Assembly (NCBI GenBank): GCA_002448555.1
Contig: DJYV01000138.1
Coordinates: 1-7,229, forward strand
Length of the DNA stretch: 7,229 nucleotides
Direction: 5' to 3'
DNA from: Flavobacteriales bacterium UBA6969
GTDB taxonomy: Bacteria > Bacteroidota > Bacteroidia > Flavobacteriales_D > Sanyastnellaceae
Positions 1 to 6,798 of the stretch are shown here, one piece after another (within the stretch, counting starts at the first letter, position 1; each line of letters opens with the position of its first letter). The position numbers and the translations under genes are program-made. The notes below the pieces were generated by a model. That model did not search any database, was not told where the DNA came from, and worked only from the letters and a program-made list of their open reading frames with translations.

Positions 1-657
1 GGCCTGACGTACTGCCGTGGCTACCAGATCACCGATGACAACGGGGAGTGCGAATTCATCACCATCGTACCGGGCTGGTACCCCGGGCGCGTGACGCACA
101 TGCACTTCCAGGTGCACGTCAGCACGCAGTACAGCGCCGTGTCGCAATGGACGTGGCCGCATGCGGCGGTGGTGGATGCGGTGCAGACCCACGCGGACCT
201 GTATCCCGAAGGGCCGGACCCCTTGACGCCGGAACAGGACTTCGCGTTCAACGACGGCTACGACCTGCAGTTGGCGTCGCTCGAATGGGACGCCGTCAAC
301 GGCGAATACGTTTCCGAATACGAAGTGACGGTGGAGGGCGAGGGCACGGTCGGCATCGGTTACGAAGAACGCCGCACCACAGAAGTGATGGCGTTGGGTG
401 TTAATTACCCCAACCCGTTCTCCGTCTCGACTGCCTTGCCGTTGGAATTGCTACAGCCGGCGGCCGTGCACGTGACCGTGTTCGACCTCAACGGCAAGCG
501 CGTGTGGGAACGCGACTTCGGGGATTTGCCGGCGGGTGCGCACACCTTCGATCTCGGCGCCAATCTGCCGAATGGTCCTCAGTCGTATGCTGTGCAGGTC
601 GTGGCAACGACCGGGAGCGGCCGGTACTTGGCAGTTCGCCGCATCGCGCGGATGTAA
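1..657 (+). CDS. Secreted intradiol ring-cleavage dioxygenase with T9SS sorting domain (5' end missing)
   Basis: The reading frame is open from the first base to a TAA, giving 218 visible residues; the start lies outside the window. Residues 4-40 carry the C-terminal signature of intradiol dioxygenases (protocatechuate 3,4-/catechol 1,2-dioxygenase family): YCRGYQITDDNG, then PGWYPGR and RVTHMHF. By family knowledge Y27 should be the second iron tyrosine, R30 the active-site arginine and H33/H35 the iron histidines; the first tyrosine lies upstream. Such enzymes cleave aromatic diols between the hydroxyls using non-haem Fe(III). Residues about 130-218 form a T9SS type A sorting domain (VNYPNPF at 134-140, then VFDLNGKRVW), so the protein is predicted to be exported across the outer membrane. 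The actual substrate cannot be told. A GTG at base 91 is an internal Val codon inside the iron-site motif and is not the start. No terminator is evident downstream. Confidence 0.88.
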   Translation, partial: GLTYCRGYQITDDNGECEFITIVPGWYPGRVTHMHFQVHVSTQYSAVSQWTWPHAAVVDAVQTHADLYPEGPDPLTPEQDFAFNDGYDLQLASLEWDAVNGEYVSEYEVTVEGEGTVGIGYEERRTTEVMALGVNYPNPFSVSTALPLELLQPAAVHVTVFDLNGKRVWERDFGDLPAGAHTFDLGANLPNGPQSYAVQVVATTGSGRYLAVRRIARM

Positions 658-682
658 CCTTTCTGCCTGATTTTGCGTTGAA

Positions 683-696
683 GCAGGCATGCCTGC
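683..696. repeat. 14-bp perfect palindrome spanning a start codon
   Basis: GCAGGCATGCCTGC is its own reverse complement and contains the ATG (689-691) of the small membrane protein gene. There is no loop and no T tract, so it does not look like an intrinsic terminator. It could be an operator-like dyad or a chance palindrome. The sequence is visible; any role is speculative. Confidence 0.3.
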
Positions 697-991
697 ACAA
701 CAACGCATCAAGCTGGTATTTCACGCCATTCAATGGGTGCTCTTCGCGGAGTATGACCCGTTTCAAGGCAGCATCGATCGATGCCGGGCCTTGGTGTACG
801 ATTTTGTGCGGCGCTCGCGCGATGCCGAAACGGTGCGCAAGCAGGCGAATTTCCGCAACCTCGCCAAGGCGCAGCTGGTCAAAATGCAGCAGCTGGAAAA
901 AAAGCGCGCCAGCCTACTCATCCACGCACTGGGCGGACTCGTAGCTGGCGGCTTCTTGGTTGGATGGGCCGTGTTGGCCGTGATCCTCTAG
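689..991 (+). CDS. Small orphan protein with C-terminal membrane helix
   Basis: This is a 100-residue protein of a family I do not recognise. ATG 689 is the first possible ATG after an in-frame stop at 668-670. Residues 8-20 are hydrophobic or amphipathic. Residues 25-75 are strongly charged and helix-prone, with a coiled-coil-like stretch (AKAQLVKMQQLEKKRA) at 60-74. Residues about 76-100 form a single glycine- and valine-rich transmembrane helix that runs to the C-terminus, so the topology resembles a tail-anchored protein with a cytoplasmic N-terminal domain. Codon third positions are GC-rich like the neighbours, which supports a real gene. It starts 31 bases after the dioxygenase stop and could be co-transcribed with it. 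Its TAG stop overlaps the stop of the convergent lipoprotein gene. No function is proposed. Confidence 0.7.
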   Translation: MPAQQRIKLVFHAIQWVLFAEYDPFQGSIDRCRALVYDFVRRSRDAETVRKQANFRNLAKAQLVKMQQLEKKRASLLIHALGGLVAGGFLVGWAVLAVIL

Positions 992-1494
992 TTGGGCCGG
1001 GTGCCCTTCATGTTGTACCAGTAGAGGACCTTTCCTCCTTCGATGTAATACCACTCTTGGAACCAAGCGTGCTCAACTTCGACGCTGTCCTTTGAACTGA
1101 CCACGTCAAATCCGGCGTGGACCCAATCTCCGGCCTCGTCCAAGTTGGCGTCGACAGAATAGGCCCATTGAAAGTCCCAATCATTGTCTAGGGTGTCGGC
1201 CATGATGCGACCGATGAACCCTTCTGGTCCTTCGTAGCGGTTGCCATCGTACCAATCAAAGACGCAGGTGTCGGCGAAAAACGAAGCCAGCTGCTCCATG
1301 TCTTCGGCTGCCCAGGCTGCGTCGATGTCCTTGACGAGTTGCACGGAGGCCTCGCTTCCAAAGTACACGGGACCGTCTTCAGGCGAGAAGCCACTGGAAG
1401 TAGGTAGGGTGGATTCGGTGGGGGCGTTGCACGCAAAAAGTGCGATGCACAGGGCTAAGGCGGTTGCCTTCAATGGGGTTAGGTAGGGTTTCAT
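988..1494 (-). CDS. Lipoprotein with NTF2/SnoaL-like domain
   Basis: This 168-residue protein is read from the ATG at 1494. That start gives a compact lipoprotein signal: MKPYLTPLK, hydrophobic core TALALCIALFAC, and lipidated Cys22. An ATG 17 codons upstream (1545) would place a polar stretch before the signal and is disfavoured. After a Thr/Ser/Pro-rich linker (23-45), residues about 50-165 resemble the SnoaL/NTF2-like alpha+beta barrel: an N-terminal helix with AAWAAEDMEQLASFFAD (59-75), then CVFDWYDG and YEGPEGFIGRIM, then aromatic-rich beta strands ending in WYNMKG. NTF2-like folds form a pocket used either for small-molecule binding or for catalysis, and nothing here decides which. The protein is probably anchored in the inner or outer membrane facing the periplasm. 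No acidic lipoprotein export signal follows the Cys, so surface display is not indicated. It is divergent from the pirin gene. Confidence 0.8.
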   Translation of the reverse strand: MKPYLTPLKATALALCIALFACNAPTESTLPTSSGFSPEDGPVYFGSEASVQLVKDIDAAWAAEDMEQLASFFADTCVFDWYDGNRYEGPEGFIGRIMADTLDNDWDFQWAYSVDANLDEAGDWVHAGFDVVSSKDSVEVEHAWFQEWYYIEGGKVLYWYNMKGTRPN

Positions 1495-1609
1495 TGGGTT
1501 GATTTTGAATGAATTGCAAGGTTGGTATTTCAATGACCAATTCAAAATTTGCCTGCCTTAATTTTATGATGCTCGAAACAATAAAGCCCACGGCACAGTT
1601 CGTAAAGTC
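1495..1609. other. Divergent intergenic region between lipoprotein and pirin genes
   Basis: These 115 bases are clearly AT-richer than their surroundings and must hold the promoters of both flanking genes. On the + strand TAATTTTA (1559-1566) matches 7 of 8 positions of the Bacteroidota -7 box TAnnTTTG. On the - strand AAATTTTG (1543-1550) also matches 7 of 8. Neither has a TTG at the usual spacing of about 19 bases, so neither is called as a promoter. No hairpin terminator or RNA gene was seen. Confidence 0.4.
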
Positions 1610-2404
1610 ATGACCGTTCGGAACATTCTATTCCTTGGTGCAGTTGTCCTTTTCAGTACAGCTGCCTTTCGCCCTTTTTCCATGGAAAATCAAGCCCAAT
1701 ACGTTTACCACGCTGCGGATACCCGCGGCCACGCCGACCACGGTTGGCTCGACACTTACCATTCGTTCAGTTTTGCCAGCTGGCACAATCCCGAACGCAT
1801 GCACTTTGGCGCCTTACGCGTGTTGAACGATGACTTTATTGGGGCGGGTGCTGGATTCAATACCCATCCGCACGACAACATGGAGATTGTCACCATTCCG
1901 CTTGAAGGGGACTTGGAACATCAAGACAGCATGGGGAATACGTCTGTGATTCGCCACGGTGAAGTCCAAATCATGTCCGCTGGAACAGGTGTCTTGCACT
2001 CCGAGAAGAATCCCAACGCCACCAAGCCTGTGCGCCTGTTGCAAATCTGGATGTTCCCGAACGCCCGGGACCTGAAGCCCAGCTACGACCAGCAAGCCTT
2101 TGACGCAAGCGCCGAACGCAACAACCTCCTGACCGTCGTCAGTCCCGACGGCGCCGAAGGGGTGGAGATCCACCAAAACGCGTGGTTCAACCTCGGCTCA
2201 TGGGATGCTGGGCACAAACAATCGTATGCGCTGCATGGGGACGACCAAGGCGTCTACGCCTTTGTGCTCGAGGGCTCCGTGACCATTGACGGCCGCACGC
2301 TCGGTCGCCGCGACGGCCTCGGCGTATGGAACACGTCCAGCATCGACATTGCCGCGTCGGAAGACGCCCGCATCCTCCTCATGGAGGTGCCGATGCGTTG
2401 GTGA
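1610..2404 (+). CDS. Pirin family protein, possibly exported
   Basis: This 264-residue bicupin matches the pirin/YhhW family. The N-terminal block (ADTRGHADHGWLDTYHSFSF, 36-55; then NPERMHFGALRVLNDD) and the metal site are intact: H86 and H88 in NTHPHDNMEIVT, and H130 and E132 in TGVLHSEKN. The H88-H130 region matches the known pirin ligand arrangement (three His and one Glu). Bacterial pirins have been reported as quercetinases or as regulators of metabolic enzymes, so the substrate stays open. Residues 1-24 (MTVRNILFLGAVVLFSTAAF...) look like a Sec signal peptide, which is unusual because pirins are normally cytoplasmic. The alternative start, ATG 1682 (M25), would give a typical-length cytoplasmic pirin of 240 residues. 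I prefer 1610 because the extension is in frame, hydrophobic and has a basic N-terminus, but this is not certain. It is convergent with the metalloprotease gene, with 9 bases between the stops. Confidence 0.88.
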   Translation: MTVRNILFLGAVVLFSTAAFRPFSMENQAQYVYHAADTRGHADHGWLDTYHSFSFASWHNPERMHFGALRVLNDDFIGAGAGFNTHPHDNMEIVTIPLEGDLEHQDSMGNTSVIRHGEVQIMSAGTGVLHSEKNPNATKPVRLLQIWMFPNARDLKPSYDQQAFDASAERNNLLTVVSPDGAEGVEIHQNAWFNLGSWDAGHKQSYALHGDDQGVYAFVLEGSVTIDGRTLGRRDGLGVWNTSSIDIAASEDARILLMEVPMRW

Positions 2405-2413
2405 TATCCTCCT

Positions 2414-4039
2414 TTAATCTTTGATCATCCGGTAGGTGCGTGGCTCGGCAATGCCCTCCGATCGGAGCAGGTAGCAGCCCGCTGGTAGCCCTTCGGTTGC
2501 GATGGCTGTGCTGGTGTTGGGTGCGCGCTGCACGACCTTGCCGGTGATGTCCAGTAGCGTCCAAGCAGCTGCGTTTGGCAAGTTGATGAAGTCTTCAAAC
2601 GGATTGGGGTAAGGCGCTGGCAACGCAGCCTCTTCGACCTCCGCCACCTCCACCACCGGCTCGCAATCGATGTCGAGCGGCTCCATCACGGAAATGCCGC
2701 AGGCACTGAACGTAAACGTTGAAGCGACGTCCACGGCTTGCGACACGCCCAGCCGGTCGTTGGTGGAAATCGTGTCGCGTTCAAACCAATTCTGGGAGGG
2801 CCAATCGGTGACTGACGGGTACATGCTCTCGCCCCATTCGTTGACGTGCCCGAGGCGCATGGCGTGTCCGAGCTCGTGCATCAGCACGTACGCAAATTTG
2901 GCGTTGCCGTCGGTGAGGTCGCCGGTGCCGTAGTCGTAATCGAAGTTTGCGTTGAGCACCACGTCGATCTCGCCCGCGACGTAGAAGGTGACGTCGCCGA
3001 GGATGCAGCTCCACCACAGCGTGTTGCAATAGCCGACCGTGCCTGGGGAGAGCGGGTTGTCCGGGGTGTCGAAGGAGATGGTGTTTTGCCCATCGCCGAG
3101 ATCCCAGCCCAAAGGCGTAGGCGTCTCGTTGAGTTGAAAATTCACCCCGGTCTTGCAGACAAAATCGTCCAATGTCCGCTCCACGGCTTCGAGGCGTTCG
3201 GGTTCATTGAAGATGGCCTCGTTGACATGGAAGAGGTAGCTCCCGTCGCCGTAGTTGTTGTAGAGGTGGGTGTAGCCGTAGGGGCTGAAAGGCTCCGAGT
3301 CGAGGTTGTAGCGGATGTGCAAGGAGTCGGCCGACTCGAGCGTGGTGCCATCGTTGGTGATGATCCGGACGCGGTTGGATTGGGCTTGCGGGATTTCGAC
3401 GGTGATGGAGGTGTTTGACCAATCGGTATAATTGAAATTGGCTGCGGCGTCTGCGTCATAATAGCCGCCGCCGGTCTCGAAGGTGACGTAGCCGTTGCCT
3501 TGCACCGCCCCGAAACCTGTGCCGGTGATGGTCAACATTTCCATGCCGTTGCCGGCGGCCCAGTCCGTACTCAATTCGACGGTGCTGCGGTCGAATCCCA
3601 TGGTCAAGACGTCGCGCTGCTGCGGCTCGTAGGATTGCACCCCGTACGCCGGCTTCCAGCCTTCAGCGTGGCTGCCACTCAAGTAGAACGTGCCCTTGGC
3701 GCCGGTGTTGAGGTACATCTCGCCCGTGCAGAAGGAGCCCATGTCTTCGAAGGCACCGCCCATCAGTTCGACCTGGTACGCAACGGTTTCGGAGGCGATG
3801 GTGAGGGTGGAAACGATGCGGTTGTTTTTCCAAAACGATTGGGTGGCGACGACCTCACCTTCAATGATGGCGTCGGCCAGCACGGCCTTCTCACCTGCCG
3901 AAAGCGGAATGATGTCCGCATGCATCGCATGGAGGGTGTAGTGATGGGGGAAGGCATGCGGCGCTTGAGCAAGTGCACTGGTGCAGACAATGATAAGGGC
4001 AGATGGGGTTGCACAGAGAAGGCGAAAGGCTCGGGTCAT
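2414..4039 (-). CDS. Secreted metzincin-like zinc metalloprotease with IPT/TIG and T9SS domains
   Basis: This is a 541-residue protein. Residues 1-25 form a signal peptide (FRLLCATPSALIIVCTSALAQ). Residues about 45-130 form a beta-rich N-terminal domain containing IIEGEVVATQSFW and ending before GSHAEGWKP; I cannot name it. Residues about 150-245 resemble an IPT/TIG immunoglobulin-like fold (LTITGTGFGAVQGNGYVTF). The catalytic domain spans about 255-445: MHELGHAMRLGH gives zinc ligands H388, H392 and H398 with general base E389, and ESMYPS supplies the Met-turn methionine M406. The usual metzincin glycine of HExxHxxGxxH is Arg (R395). The C-terminus, from about 474, is a T9SS type A domain (APYPNPF, then WTLLDITGKVV, ending YRMIKD). 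The protein is predicted to be an extracellular or surface protease. ATG 4039 is chosen because it begins the signal peptide. It is divergent from the GH81 gene. Confidence 0.9.
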   Translation of the reverse strand: MTRAFRLLCATPSALIIVCTSALAQAPHAFPHHYTLHAMHADIIPLSAGEKAVLADAIIEGEVVATQSFWKNNRIVSTLTIASETVAYQVELMGGAFEDMGSFCTGEMYLNTGAKGTFYLSGSHAEGWKPAYGVQSYEPQQRDVLTMGFDRSTVELSTDWAAGNGMEMLTITGTGFGAVQGNGYVTFETGGGYYDADAAANFNYTDWSNTSITVEIPQAQSNRVRIITNDGTTLESADSLHIRYNLDSEPFSPYGYTHLYNNYGDGSYLFHVNEAIFNEPERLEAVERTLDDFVCKTGVNFQLNETPTPLGWDLGDGQNTISFDTPDNPLSPGTVGYCNTLWWSCILGDVTFYVAGEIDVVLNANFDYDYGTGDLTDGNAKFAYVLMHELGHAMRLGHVNEWGESMYPSVTDWPSQNWFERDTISTNDRLGVSQAVDVASTFTFSACGISVMEPLDIDCEPVVEVAEVEEAALPAPYPNPFEDFINLPNAAAWTLLDITGKVVQRAPNTSTAIATEGLPAGCYLLRSEGIAEPRTYRMIKD

Positions 4040-4084
4040 GAGCAGAAGTTAAGCAGGGCATCGGAATTTCAAGTATATTCCAGC
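4040..4084. other. 45-bp divergent intergenic region, metalloprotease / GH81
   Basis: This short gap separates the two divergent start codons. The - strand promoter described separately uses it. On the + strand the only -7-like sequence is TATATTCC (4074-4081, 6 of 8), ending three bases before the GH81 ATG and without a clear -33 TTG. Either the GH81 mRNA has almost no leader or its promoter lies inside the metalloprotease coding sequence. No Shine-Dalgarno sequence precedes either start. Confidence 0.5.
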
Positions 4085-4100
4085 ATGAAGCTTCACCAAA
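4070..4100 (-). promoter_or_regulatory. Bacteroidota-type -33/-7 promoter for the metalloprotease gene
   Basis: Read on the - strand: TTTG (4100-4097), a 19-base spacer, then TATACTTG (4077-4070). Against the Bacteroidota consensus (TTTG, about 19 bases, TAnnTTTG) the -33 box is perfect and the -7 box has one mismatch. Transcription would begin near 4063-4066, giving a leader of about 25 bases before the ATG at 4039. The -33 box lies inside the first codons of the divergent GH81 gene. Confidence 0.5.
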
Positions 4101-6784
4101 TTCGCTTTGTTTTAGCTGTATCGGCTTTATGTTTCGTTTTCCTAAACACACGAGCCCAACAGCCTATTTCGTTGTTGGATAATGTGCCGCTGAGCACCCA
4201 AGCGCCCCCGTTTGCCCCCATCACTTCGGTGCAAGCCCCTACGGATCGCTGGGCCTCAATCGATGCGCCGTTGCCGACCAATGCGTGGTGGGAAAACTTC
4301 GTGCTCAACGAAGGCATGGGCGTGGCCAATTCGCTGCCGTACATCGTCAAGTGCTCGACCGACGGGTTGAGTGGGTGCATGCCGGGTATGGTGACCAGCG
4401 AGACGTTTGTGATTTCTTCATTTGTGTCGAATTGGACGCTGGGTACCAGCGAATCCCTTGCGGCGCACCAGGTGGTCAACTATGATCCGCTTTCGGTAAC
4501 GGTCGAGTGGAGTTCGGGTGCAGGGACGCTTCGGGCACCCGTCGTTCGCGGCATGCCCTACCTGACCACCGTGTACACCGGATTGACACCGGAGATAAGC
4601 ACCATTCACGCCATTTTGAGCATCAACAGCGCCAGCCCCAATGCGAGCATTACGGACAGCCGGTTTGAATTGGTGCTCAACAACGGCCAGACGTGGGTGC
4701 TGTACGCGTCTGAACCCATCGCATTGACCTACACCGGTAACAACACCCTGCAAGGGCCAAGCCAGTGGAACGGTGTGCTGCGCATGGCTGTGGTAGCAGG
4801 CAACAACGTTGCCACTTCAACCACCCTGCTCGATGCGCATGCCGATGCGTATCCCACAGGAGGAACGGTCAGCGCCACCGCCACCGGCGACCAAGCCGAG
4901 TTGGTGTTTGATTGGGTGCTCGCGAGCATGAGCGGAGGGCCGGCGACGCAAGCATTGCAGTGCGCCTTGCCGCATCACCTGCCGGTCTTGCAGGAAACGC
5001 CCGAGGCCGGCACGGCGTACCCCACGATCAAGGGTAACTTGCCCCTGGTGCTCGGGGGCGCGTGGCACATGACCGAGGCGCTTACGACCATCGGTTTCGA
5101 ATCGCCCAGCGGGATTGCGCCTTCTCTGGAACAGGACGTCCGTGACGCTTTGGCGGCCGATTCCAATTGGCCTATCAACGCCAACGACACGTACTTCGGA
5201 GCCAAGCAGCTCGCCGCAGTGGGCCGCATGGCTGTCATTGCCGACGAGCTCAACGAGACTGCGCTGGCCGCGAATTTCCGAACCAACCTCGGCAACGCCT
5301 TGCACCCGTGGCTCAACGCCACCAACAGCGATCCGCTACGCTACGACGAAACGTGGGGCGGCGTCATCACGACGTCCGGCGGCAGCTTCGATCAAGGCGT
5401 TTACAACGACCACCACTTCCACTACGGCTACTTCTTGTATGCTGCAGCGTGCATGGCCAAAGACAACCCTACTTGGGTGGCGCAGTGGGGCGATGAGGTC
5501 ATGCACCTCGTGCGCAATTTGGCCAACCCCGCCGCGTCTGATCCACATTACACCTTCATGCGCAACAAGGACTGGTTTGTGGGCCATTCGTGGGCGTCGG
5601 GCCTCTTCGAGTTTGGCGACGGACGCAACCAAGAGAGCACCTCTGAAGCGGTCAATGCCTGGTACAGCGTGTACCTATATGGTTTGGCCACGGGCAACGA
5701 TCGCTTGCGGGATTTGGGTCGGTTGATGCTGGCCACCGAAATCCGCTCCACCCAGCGATACTGGCAGGTGGATTCCAACGACGGTATCTACGAAGAGCTG
5801 TTCGCCTCCAACAAGGTGGTCGGGGTGTTATGGAGCACCAAGGTCGATTACGGGACGTTCTTTGGTGCCAATACCGAGTTCATCCACTGCATCCAGATGC
5901 TGCCGTTTACGCCCATCACTGAGGAACTGCTCGAGCCGGAATGGATCGAGGAGGAATATCCGGTGCTACAGACCGCCCTCGACAACCCGAGCATTGGAGA
6001 AGGGTGGAAAGGCTTCGTCTACATGGCGCATGCGGTCATTGATCCCGCGGCCGGTTGGAACCAATGCCAAACCCTCACCGGCTACGACGACGGCAACACG
6101 GAGACCAATACGCTGTACTGGCTGGCCACACGGCCAGGTATTGAGGAGGCGCTCGGCGGAGACGGCGGCGATGACGGCGGCGTCACGACTTTTGACGGCG
6201 TGCGCTTTGAGGTCGACATGTCGCAGGAAACCCTGCAGGGCGGTGTCTACGTGACCGGAGGCAGCATCGACGGCTGGTGCGGCACGTGCACGCCGATGAG
6301 CGATGACGACGGAGACGGCGTCTACGAGGTGGTGTTGGATTTGGCACCCGGTCCGATTGAATACAAGTTTGTGAACGGCGATTGGGCCTTTGGGGAAGTG
6401 TTTGATCCCTTGGCGGATGCGGCTTGTACGCTGACGACGGGTGAATTCACCAATCGGTATTTTGAGGTGCCCAGCGACGGAAACGCTGAGTTGGGTGTGG
6501 TGTGCTACAACAGTTGCGACGCCTGTGAGGGTGGTGACGGGGGCGGCGGTGATCCTGAACCGTGTGAGTACGACTTCAACAACAACGGCATTTGCGACGA
6601 GGACGATTTGTTGGGCTGTACCTATGCTGCGGCTGCCAACTACGATCCGCCAGCGACCATGGACGACGGAAGTTGCACTTTCACTGACGATGCCGGATGC
6701 GTCGGTGATTTGGATGACGACGGCGTGGTGACAGTGAATGACTTGCTCCAATTGTTGGGTGTATTCGGTGATACGTGTGATTAA
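4085..6784 (+). CDS. GH81 endo-beta-1,3-glucanase (laminarinase) with accessory modules
   Basis: This is an 899-residue protein. ATG 4085 is chosen because it starts a good signal peptide (MKLHQIRFVLAVSALCFVFL, cleavage likely after A24). The frame stays open to 3500, but that part is antisense to the metalloprotease. Residues about 30-685 form the GH81 catalytic region: PLPTNAWWENFVLNEG near 62-77, NDHHFHYGYF (441-450) and GRNQESTSEAVNAW (513-526). By family knowledge D442 should be the general acid and E517/E521 the base region of this inverting enzyme cutting internal beta-1,3-glucan bonds. A GGDGGDDGG linker follows. Residues about 703-814 form a beta-sandwich of CBM48/E-set type (VRFEVDMSQ; DGDGVYEVVLDLAPG; IEYKFVNG). 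A second Gly/Asp linker leads to an EF-hand-like loop (830-841), a Cys-rich GCTY...DDGSC module (844-864) and a terminal dockerin-like loop (875-886). No T9SS type A domain is present. The septknot-like gene follows after 14 bases. Confidence 0.93.
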   Translation: MKLHQIRFVLAVSALCFVFLNTRAQQPISLLDNVPLSTQAPPFAPITSVQAPTDRWASIDAPLPTNAWWENFVLNEGMGVANSLPYIVKCSTDGLSGCMPGMVTSETFVISSFVSNWTLGTSESLAAHQVVNYDPLSVTVEWSSGAGTLRAPVVRGMPYLTTVYTGLTPEISTIHAILSINSASPNASITDSRFELVLNNGQTWVLYASEPIALTYTGNNTLQGPSQWNGVLRMAVVAGNNVATSTTLLDAHADAYPTGGTVSATATGDQAELVFDWVLASMSGGPATQALQCALPHHLPVLQETPEAGTAYPTIKGNLPLVLGGAWHMTEALTTIGFESPSGIAPSLEQDVRDALAADSNWPINANDTYFGAKQLAAVGRMAVIADELNETALAANFRTNLGNALHPWLNATNSDPLRYDETWGGVITTSGGSFDQGVYNDHHFHYGYFLYAAACMAKDNPTWVAQWGDEVMHLVRNLANPAASDPHYTFMRNKDWFVGHSWASGLFEFGDGRNQESTSEAVNAWYSVYLYGLATGNDRLRDLGRLMLATEIRSTQRYWQVDSNDGIYEELFASNKVVGVLWSTKVDYGTFFGANTEFIHCIQMLPFTPITEELLEPEWIEEEYPVLQTALDNPSIGEGWKGFVYMAHAVIDPAAGWNQCQTLTGYDDGNTETNTLYWLATRPGIEEALGGDGGDDGGVTTFDGVRFEVDMSQETLQGGVYVTGGSIDGWCGTCTPMSDDDGDGVYEVVLDLAPGPIEYKFVNGDWAFGEVFDPLADAACTLTTGEFTNRYFEVPSDGNAELGVVCYNSCDACEGGDGGGGDPEPCEYDFNNNGICDEDDLLGCTYAAAANYDPPATMDDGSCTFTDDAGCVGDLDDDGVVTVNDLLQLLGVFGDTCD

Positions 6785-6798
6785 CCTACCTTGACACC

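Noticed and set aside
1495..1545. Upstream ATG (1545) extending the lipoprotein by 17 residues
   Set aside because: It would put polar residues ahead of a complete lipoprotein signal peptide. ATG 1494 gives a normal signal with Cys22.
2405..2413. Possible bidirectional terminator between pirin and metalloprotease
   Set aside because: Only nine bases lie between the stops, and I see no inverted repeat with a loop there or immediately beside it.
2846..3418. 190-codon + strand frame inside the metalloprotease region
   Set aside because: Low-complexity Val/Glu/Ala-rich product antisense to the protease catalytic domain, with no start context or motif.
3500..4084. A 195-codon open stretch upstream of and in frame with the GH81 start
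   Set aside because: It is antisense to the well-supported metalloprotease, and a clear signal peptide begins at ATG 4085. The openness is explained by the opposing gene's codon bias.
4817..5305. 162-codon - strand frame opposite the GH81 domain
   Set aside because: Arg/Gly-rich shadow of the GH81 coding frame with no independent support.
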